Source: Candidatus Bathyarchaeota archaeon (lineage in GTDB: Archaea; Thermoproteota; Bathyarchaeia; Bathyarchaeales; Bathycorpusculaceae). Taken from it: a stretch of 9,644 nucleotides of DNA. The notes beneath the pieces were generated by a model that saw only the letters and a list, made by a program, of their open reading frames with translations, ran no database searches and was not told the DNA's origin. The DNA lies in the NCBI GenBank assembly GCA_018396935.1, contig JAGTRA010000004.1, positions 9,598 to 19,241 of the forward strand, in the 5' to 3' direction. Made by a program: the position numbers and the translations under genes. Within the stretch, counting starts at the first letter, position 1, and every line of letters begins with the position of its first letter. Positions 4,989-9,644 of this stretch are shown here, piece after piece.

Positions 4989-6334
4989 GCTTCAGGCAAT
5001 TTCTAAATGAGATGGACAGCTGTGGTGAGGTCCTTCGCGTAAAGGATAATGTATCCACAAAATTTGATATGTCCTATGTGATTAAAAGCTTTGATAATGA
5101 AGGTCCAATATTGATGTTTGAAAGTGTGAAAGGTTTTAGCACAAAAGTTGTTGCTAATTTATGTGGGACTAGGAAACGGATTTGCAAGGCTCTGGGCGTA
5201 GATCAAAGTCAGCTGTATCCAAAATTGCTAGAAGCTTTAAAATCCCCGCGAAAGCCCAGAGTTTTAGAGGCTGATGCATTTGAAGGCATTTGTGAAGAGC
5301 CTAACCTGTATAAAATCCCCATATTGACTCATTTTGAGAGAGATGCTGGGCCATACATTACCGCTGCGGTTATTCATGCTAAGGACCCACGTGGCGAAGT
5401 TGAGAATGTTTCAATCCATAGACTTCAAGTTTTAGATGAGAAGCATCTGGCGATACGTTTAGTGCCTAGACACTTGTACAAGCTATGGCAAAATGCTAAG
5501 GCTTCTGGAGTGGACTTAGATGTGGCCATAGCAATTGGAGTGCATCCTGCAGTGTTGTTGGCGGCGGCTTCCTCTCCGCCCTTTGGCATAAATGAATTTG
5601 AAATAGCGAACAGCATCATGAATAATGAGTTAACTCTAATACAATGTAGGAATGTCGATGCATGTGCTCCAATGGATGCCGAGCTAATTCTGGAGGGAAA
5701 GATATCAACAACTAAGGAGGTGCCTGAGGGTCCTTTTGTGGATATAACGGGAACATATGACATCGTTAGAAATCAGCCTGTTGTTGAAATAGTTAATGTC
5801 ATGCGTCGTGAAGATTACATTTATCAAGCCATTCTGCCATCTGGGGCTGAACATAAGTTGCTAATGGGTTTGCCTCGTGAAGCATCTATTTATGAGGCTG
5901 TTTCAAAGGTTGTCCCTAAGGTTCATGCAGTTAACCTCTCTTTTGGTGGTGGCGGCTGGCTCCACGCTATAATATCCATAGAAAAACAGCTAGATGGTGA
6001 TGGTAAAAACGCACTGTTAGCAGCTTTCGCTGCTCACCCGAGCCTGAAACATGCTATTGTGGTAGACTCTGACATTGACGTCTACAATTTAGTTGATGTT
6101 GAGTGGGCTATTGCCACACGCTTTCAAGCATCTGAGGACCTCATTGTAATACCAAATGCACGGGGATCAACCTTAGATTCCTCTGCTGATCAAGAGACTG
6201 GAACTACGTCAAAAATGGGTATTGACGCAACAATACCCTTCACTAAGCCTAGAGATAAGTTTGAGAGAGCTAAGATACCTGTAAGCGTCAACGCAAAAAA
6301 GCTTGTTGAAAAGTTGCTTAACATAAGCAAATAA
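4985..6334 (+). CDS. UbiD-family prenyl-FMN decarboxylase, probable anhydromevalonate phosphate decarboxylase
   Basis: UbiD enzymes decarboxylate unsaturated acids using prenylated FMN and a divalent metal. By analogy with fungal Fdc1, residue spacing places metal ligands at Asn141, His163 and Glu206, and the catalytic triad at Arg146, Glu248 and Asp253. The last two lie in EGPFVDITGTYD (248-259), where many bacterial members have EGPFGE. EHKLLMGLPREA (289-300) and FGGGGWLHAII are further family marks. At 449 residues it is shorter than E. coli UbiD. In archaea lacking ubiquinone, the characterised member of this family makes isopentenyl phosphate from trans-anhydromevalonate 5-phosphate in the modified mevalonate pathway, and that is the most likely role here. 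The ATG at 4985 overlaps the upstream TGA stop, with AAGGAG at 4968-4973. The UbiX partner that makes the cofactor is not in this window. Confidence 0.85.
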   Translation: MSFRQFLNEMDSCGEVLRVKDNVSTKFDMSYVIKSFDNEGPILMFESVKGFSTKVVANLCGTRKRICKALGVDQSQLYPKLLEALKSPRKPRVLEADAFEGICEEPNLYKIPILTHFERDAGPYITAAVIHAKDPRGEVENVSIHRLQVLDEKHLAIRLVPRHLYKLWQNAKASGVDLDVAIAIGVHPAVLLAAASSPPFGINEFEIANSIMNNELTLIQCRNVDACAPMDAELILEGKISTTKEVPEGPFVDITGTYDIVRNQPVVEIVNVMRREDYIYQAILPSGAEHKLLMGLPREASIYEAVSKVVPKVHAVNLSFGGGGWLHAIISIEKQLDGDGKNALLAAFAAHPSLKHAIVVDSDIDVYNLVDVEWAIATRFQASEDLIVIPNARGSTLDSSADQETGTTSKMGIDATIPFTKPRDKFERAKIPVSVNAKKLVEKLLNISK

Positions 6335-6340
6335 GCGCCA

Positions 6341-6353
6341 TACTTAAAAAGTA
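6341..6353 (+). promoter_or_regulatory. Putative TATA box of the Sua5 gene
   Basis: TACTTAAAAAG lies in the 52-base gap after the UbiD-family gene and predicts a transcription start near 6371, about 16 bases before the chosen ATG. It also forms a small perfect dyad (TACTT, 3 bases, AAGTA). The gene probably has its own promoter in addition to any read-through from upstream. Confidence 0.45.
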
Positions 6354-6386
6354 CAGTTGCTGCCTTGTGTATTGGTTTATCGACCT

Positions 6387-7445
6387 ATGAAGAAGACTGT
6401 TGTGCTTAAAGTCGATCCCAAAGCTCCGAATCCTGAGATCATACGTTTAGCTGCAGACATAATTCGTAATGGCGGCTTAGTAGCTTTTCCCACTGAAACA
6501 GTGTACGGTCTAGGAGCTGATGCTCTAAACCCAAAGGCTGTCCTCGAGGTTTTTAAAGCTAAAAATAGACCTCTGGACAATCCTCCCATCGTTCATGTTG
6601 CTGATATTGCAGATGTTCACCGACTTGCTAAAGATGTTCCCGCCAAGGCCGTAAAGCTCATGGAGCGCTTCTGGCCAGGTCCATTGACTTTAATTTTAAA
6701 GCGATCGGAAATTGTGCCGAGCATAACTGTTTCTGGGTTAGGCACCATAGCTATTCGAATGCCAAAACATGAAGTTGCTCTAGCGCTAATTAGGGAAAGC
6801 GGCTGTCCGATAGCGGCTCCAAGCGCTAACATGGCTGGTAGACCTAGCCCAACAACGGCTGAGCACGTCTTAGAGGATCTTGGAGGGCGGATAGACGCAA
6901 TACTGGATGCAGGGCCAACTCAAGTTGGTGTTGAATCCACAGTATTAGACTTAACCGTGGAGCCGCCTCAAATCTTACGCCCTGGTGGTGTTCCTTATGA
7001 AGATCTTAAAGAGTTTCTCGGAGATGTTGCACTCCATCCGGTTGCAGTTGCCAATATGGATTATATAGTTGACGAAGCTCGCTCCCCCGGGATGAAGTAT
7101 AAACATTATGCTCCTAGGGCTAAGTTGATAGTAGTTGAGGGTGAAACTATAGCTGTTATAAACAAGATTAAGGAGCTTGCCTCAATGTATGTTGATAAAG
7201 GTCTTAAAGTTGGCATTTTATCTACTGATGAAACTTCGCCTAAATACGATATAGGTGTTGTTAAGTCTCTTGGAAGTAGAAGTAACCTGCTTGAAATTGC
7301 CAGAAGTGTGTTTAAGCTTTTAAGAGAGTTTGATAAGGAGGGGGTTGATATTATCCTTGCTGAGGGAGTGCCCTCCACAGGCTTAGGGCTGGCGGTTATG
7401 AATAGGCTTAGAAAAGCTTCTGGCTATAACATAATCAGGGTTTAA
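6387..7445 (+). CDS. sua5: Threonylcarbamoyl-AMP synthase, two-domain Sua5 type
   Basis: Sua5 condenses threonine, bicarbonate and ATP to threonylcarbamoyl-AMP. The KEOPS complex then uses this to make t6A37 on ANN-decoding tRNAs. The 352-residue protein has a YrdC domain: VAFPTETVYGLGADA (32-46), KAKNRP (57-62) containing the K-x-R motif, FWPGPLT (95-101), IAAPSANMAGRPSPT (142-156), GVESTVLD (181-188) and ILRPGG (196-201). The linker contains the typical SPGMKYKHYAP (233-243), followed by the smaller Rossmann-like Sua5 domain. The length matches archaeal Sua5 of about 350 residues. ATG 6387 is chosen because residues upstream of it are not family-like; in-frame TTG codons at 6357 and 6372 are alternatives. 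No clear ribosome site is visible. Confidence 0.94.
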   Translation: MKKTVVLKVDPKAPNPEIIRLAADIIRNGGLVAFPTETVYGLGADALNPKAVLEVFKAKNRPLDNPPIVHVADIADVHRLAKDVPAKAVKLMERFWPGPLTLILKRSEIVPSITVSGLGTIAIRMPKHEVALALIRESGCPIAAPSANMAGRPSPTTAEHVLEDLGGRIDAILDAGPTQVGVESTVLDLTVEPPQILRPGGVPYEDLKEFLGDVALHPVAVANMDYIVDEARSPGMKYKHYAPRAKLIVVEGETIAVINKIKELASMYVDKGLKVGILSTDETSPKYDIGVVKSLGSRSNLLEIARSVFKLLREFDKEGVDIILAEGVPSTGLGLAVMNRLRKASGYNIIRV

Positions 7446-7497
7446 AAGTTGTTCTCAGCTAGTTGCCACTTTCATAACTCGTTTAATGTTATAACTT

Positions 7498-7514
7498 GAG
7501 AAAAGCTTATATAG
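7498..7514 (+). promoter_or_regulatory. Thermosome promoter (BRE and TATA box)
   Basis: The 129-base gap before the thermosome gene contains a textbook archaeal promoter: purine-rich GAGAAAAG followed by CTTATATAG (7506-7514). The predicted transcription start is near 7535, giving a leader of about 40 bases that includes GAGGGG (7564-7569) as ribosome site 5 bases before the ATG. This is the strongest promoter match in the window, as expected for an abundant chaperonin. Confidence 0.72.
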
Positions 7515-7537
7515 AAGTAATCTTTACGGATTTTTGC

Positions 7538-7553
7538 TTTTCGTATAAGAAAA
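7538..7553 (+). repeat. Short inverted repeat in the thermosome leader
   Basis: TTTTC (7538-7542), six bases GTATAA, then GAAAA (7549-7553) lie between the predicted transcription start and the ribosome site. Further T5 (7531-7535) and A5 (7559-7563) tracts could extend it imperfectly. The arms are short and AT-rich, so chance is a real possibility. If functional, it would be a regulator site or a weak, A-U-rich leader hairpin next to the ribosome site. Confidence 0.3.
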
Positions 7554-7574
7554 TTAGTAAAAAGAGGGGTGGCT

Positions 7575-9221
7575 ATGGCAGCCATACCCGGAACGGTACC
7601 GGTTTTAATACTAAAGGAAGGTACTGGAAGAACTACTGGAAGGGAGGCTCAGCGAAACAATATAACCGCTGCTAAAATCATTGCGGAGATTGTTAAAACA
7701 ACTCTTGGACCGAAGGGTATGGATAAAATGCTCGTTAATAGCTTTGGAGATGTCACAATAACCAATGATGGTGCTACAATCCTGAAGGAGATTGATGTTC
7801 AACACCCAGCAGCTAAAATGTTAGTTGAAGTTGCTAAAGCTCAAGACAACGAAGTAGGCGATGGAACAACCACCGCTGCTGTGCTAGCTGGAGAGCTTCT
7901 ATCAAAGGCTGAGGAACTCCTCGACCAGAATATTCATCCAACAATAATAATAGAGGGGTACAGGAAAGCTGCTGAAAAAGCTAGGGAAGTATTGGAGAAG
8001 ATGGCGCTTCCTGTAAGCATTAAAGATGAACAACTTCTCATCGATGTTGCCATGACTGCCATGGGCAGTAAGGGCGTTGCTGGCGCTAGGGAACACCTTG
8101 CTAAGTTGGCGGTTGAAGCAGTAAAGCAAGTAGTTGAGGAGAAAGATGGTAAACTAAAGGCTGACATCGACCTAATCAAGGTTCTAAAGAAGCATGGAAA
8201 GAGTCTTGAAGAAACTGAACTAGTACGTGGAATGGTCATAGACAAAGAAGTTGCTCATCCGCAGATGCCAAAGGTTGTTCACAACGCAAAGATCGCCCTA
8301 TTAAACGCTAAACTAGAAATTGAGAAAACTGAGTTTGATGCTAAAATAAACATTGAAAGCCCAGAGCAGATGAAACTGTTCCTTGAAGAAGAGGAGCGCA
8401 TGCTCCGTGAAATGGTAGACAAAATCGCCGAAGTAGGCGCAAATGTAGTTTTTTGCGAGAAAGGCATAGATGATCTAGCTCTTCACTTCCTAGCTAAGAG
8501 GGGCATTCTTGCAGTTAAGAACGTTAGTAGCAGTGACATGGAGAAGCTTGCTCGAGCTACTGGCGGAAAGATAGTTGCTAACGTTAAAGATCTATCTGCA
8601 GAACTGCTTGGCGAAGCAAAAACAGTTGAAGAAGTTAAGATAGGCGAGGATAAGCTAGTGTACGTGAAGGAATGCAGGAATCCAAAGGCTGTGACAATAG
8701 TCATTAGAGGCGGTACTGAACACGTTGTGGATGAGGCGGAGCGATCTCTTCATGATGCTCTCTGTGTTGTCCGTAATGCCATCGAAGATGGCAAAATAGT
8801 CCCTGGAGGAGGTGCCCCAGAAGCTGAAGTTGCAAGACAACTTAGAGACTATGCTGCTCAAATAGGCGGGCGCGAGCAACTGGCTATTGAGGCCTTTGCT
8901 AACGCTGTGGAATCCATACCTCTCACGTTGGCTGAAAACGCTGGCTTAGATCCAGTAGACATCATGGTCGAACTGAGAGCAGCTCATGAGAAGGCAGATG
9001 GCTACGCGATGGGCGTGGATGTTTTCACAGGCAAAATAAGAAACATGCTTGAGCTTAAGGTTGTGGAACCTCTGAGAGTAAAACTTCAAGTGATAAAATC
9101 AGCTACTGAAGCAGCATGCATGATATTGAAGATCGACGACGTCATAGCTGCTAAAGGAATCGAAAAGGAGAAGGAGAAAGAAAAGAAGCCTAAGGAAGAA
9201 ACAGAATCTGAATTCGATTAA
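7575..9221 (+). CDS. thsA: Thermosome subunit, group II chaperonin
   Basis: Thermosome subunits form double eight- or nine-membered rings that fold cytosolic proteins in an ATP-driven cycle closed by a built-in lid. The 548-residue protein shows LGPKGMDKM (44-52), NDGATIL (64-70), GDGTTTAA (95-102, Asp96), [10 protein letters not shown] with the likely catalytic Asp394, and VPGGGAPE (409-416). The middle carries the apical domain with its helical protrusion (about 235-290). It ends in a highly charged tail, [13 protein letters not shown] followed by an acidic end, rather than the GGM-rich tail of some subunits. ATG 7575 is chosen over the in-frame GTG 7569 because the GAGGGG site then lies outside the gene. 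The A/alpha label is by convention; other paralogues may exist elsewhere in the genome. Confidence 0.97.
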   Translation: MAAIPGTVPVLILKEGTGRTTGREAQRNNITAAKIIAEIVKTTLGPKGMDKMLVNSFGDVTITNDGATILKEIDVQHPAAKMLVEVAKAQDNEVGDGTTTAAVLAGELLSKAEELLDQNIHPTIIIEGYRKAAEKAREVLEKMALPVSIKDEQLLIDVAMTAMGSKGVAGAREHLAKLAVEAVKQVVEEKDGKLKADIDLIKVLKKHGKSLEETELVRGMVIDKEVAHPQMPKVVHNAKIALLNAKLEIEKTEFDAKINIESPEQMKLFLEEEERMLREMVDKIAEVGANVVFCEKGIDDLALHFLAKRGILAVKNVSSSDMEKLARATGGKIVANVKDLSAELLGEAKTVEEVKIGEDKLVYVKECRNPKAVTIVIRGGTEHVVDEAERSLHDALCVVRNAIEDGKIVPGGGAPEAEVARQLRDYAAQIGGREQLAIEAFANAVESIPLTLAENAGLDPVDIMVELRAAHEKADGYAMGVDVFTGKIRNMLELKVVEPLRVKLQVIKSATEAACMILKIDDVIAAKGIEKEKEKEKKPKEETESEFD

Positions 9222-9238
9222 CCCATATAGCTCCATAA

Positions 9239-9267
9239 TTTTTTCTGACACCTTTTAACATCTTTTT
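9239..9267 (+). terminator. Probable T-rich terminator of the thermosome gene
   Basis: Three T tracts follow the stop codon closely: T6 at 9239-9244, T4 at 9253-9256 and T5 at 9263-9267. There is no strong stem upstream. Archaeal RNA polymerase commonly terminates at such clustered T runs on the coding strand, so this is the likely 3' end region. Confidence 0.5.
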
Positions 9268-9277
9268 GCTCAATAAG

Positions 9278-9287
9278 AAATAAAACA
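9278..9287 (+). promoter_or_regulatory. Possible TATA box of the phosphoribosyltransferase gene
   Basis: AAATAAAACA sits where it would predict a transcription start near 9308 and a leader of about 20 bases containing the strong AGGAGG site. The whole gap is AT-rich, so the match is not very specific. Confidence 0.33.
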
Positions 9288-9329
9288 TATTTTCTTGTAT
9301 CTAATTCTATAAGTCCTCAGGAGGTTGTA

Positions 9330-9644
9330 TTGGAAAATATTGAGTTTGAAGCTCCAACATGGAGCCAAATATACCTCATGCTAATAAAACTAGCTAGACA
9401 GATTAAAAAGAGCTCATTTAAACCTGAAGTTATAGTGGGAGTTTCTCGTGGCGGGTGGCCTCCAGCGAGGATCCTTTCTGATCTTTTAGACAATCCGAAT
9501 CTAGCTAATGTTAAAGTTGAATTTTATGTTGGCGTAGCTGAAACCCGGGAAGAGCCAATTTTAACTCAGCCAGTTTCTGTAGATGTTAAGGGAAAAAATG
9601 TGCTTATAGTCGATGAAGTTGCCGATACCGGCAAGAGCCTGCAG
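9330..9644 (+). CDS. Purine-type phosphoribosyltransferase (partial, cut by right edge)
   Basis: The frame stays open for 105 codons to the window edge. The visible part has VIVGVSRGGWPPARILSDLL (residues 35-54), the pyrophosphate-binding loop region, and VLIVDEVADTGKSL (91-104), the PRPP-binding motif with its acidic pair followed by a DTGKS loop. This matches the xanthine/hypoxanthine/guanine phosphoribosyltransferase-like group (COG2236 type), which joins a base to PRPP in purine salvage. The exact base cannot be told from this part. TTG 9330 is chosen as start because AGGAGG (9319-9324) lies 5 bases upstream; the first ATG comes 16 codons later and would cut the N-terminal helix. It is in the same direction as the thermosome gene but 108 bases away behind T tracts, so it is probably a separate unit. 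Confidence 0.85.
   Translation, partial: MENIEFEAPTWSQIYLMLIKLARQIKKSSFKPEVIVGVSRGGWPPARILSDLLDNPNLANVKVEFYVGVAETREEPILTQPVSVDVKGKNVLIVDEVADTGKSLQ

Noticed and set aside
5425..5763. A 112-codon minus-strand frame inside the UbiD-family gene.
   Set aside because: It has no ribosome site or domain, and the sense gene is intact through this stretch.
9315..9324. Palindromic CCTC-AG-GAGG overlapping the ribosome site of the phosphoribosyltransferase.
   Set aside because: The two-base loop is too small for a hairpin and the match follows simply from a strong AGGAGG site next to CCTC.
1..9644. CRISPR arrays, tRNA or rRNA genes, insertion sequences or defence systems.
   Set aside because: I saw no spaced direct repeats, no cloverleaf-like segments, no transposase motifs and no toxin or defence domains. 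Spacers are short and genes are housekeeping.

Overview
The window is a gene-dense stretch of an archaeal chromosome carrying twelve protein genes, the last cut by the right edge. The archaeal assignment is firm. It rests on a group II chaperonin (thermosome), a stand-alone RadB recombinase, the archaeal lipid enzyme CarS, an archaeal Clp1-type polynucleotide kinase, a two-domain Sua5, TATA-box promoters and likely leaderless starts. The OST3/OST6-like and PAC4-like proteins, both of eukaryotic type, suggest a TACK or Bathyarchaeia-like lineage, but that placement is inference and of low confidence. No mobile element, CRISPR array, rRNA or tRNA was seen, and no stretch over 130 bases lacks a gene.

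Layout. Bases 28-664 (+) hold a small zinc-binding protein overlapping a three-helix membrane protein that resembles the C-terminal membrane domain of the oligosaccharyltransferase subunit OST3/OST6. Bases 685-1888 (-) hold a radB-carS operon with a 7-base gap. Bases 1950-3898 (+) hold a second operon: an unnamed RuvC/RNase H-like protein, then a Clp1/Grc3-type RNA 5'-kinase. The two operons diverge from a 61-base spacer that holds a long imperfect dyad centred on a shared AT-rich core. Bases 3884-4549 (-) hold an endonuclease III that overlaps the kinase gene end to end.

Bases 4605-6334 (+) hold a PAC4-like putative proteasome assembly chaperone overlapping (ATGA) a UbiD-family decarboxylase, probably the anhydromevalonate-phosphate decarboxylase of the archaeal mevalonate route. 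Bases 6387-7445 (+) encode Sua5, the threonylcarbamoyl-AMP synthase of tRNA t6A formation. Bases 7575-9221 (+) encode the thermosome behind a clear TATA promoter and a short leader. From 9330 to the edge runs a purine-type phosphoribosyltransferase.

Together the genes cover nucleic-acid maintenance (RadB, Nth, RuvC-like protein, Clp1), tRNA modification (Sua5), isoprenoid lipid synthesis (UbiD, CarS), protein folding and assembly (thermosome, PAC4-like) and possibly N-glycosylation (OST3/6-like). This is a core housekeeping region. The less described parts are the RuvC-like/Clp1 pair, the PAC4-like gene, the OST3/6-like gene and the dyad in the divergent promoter.
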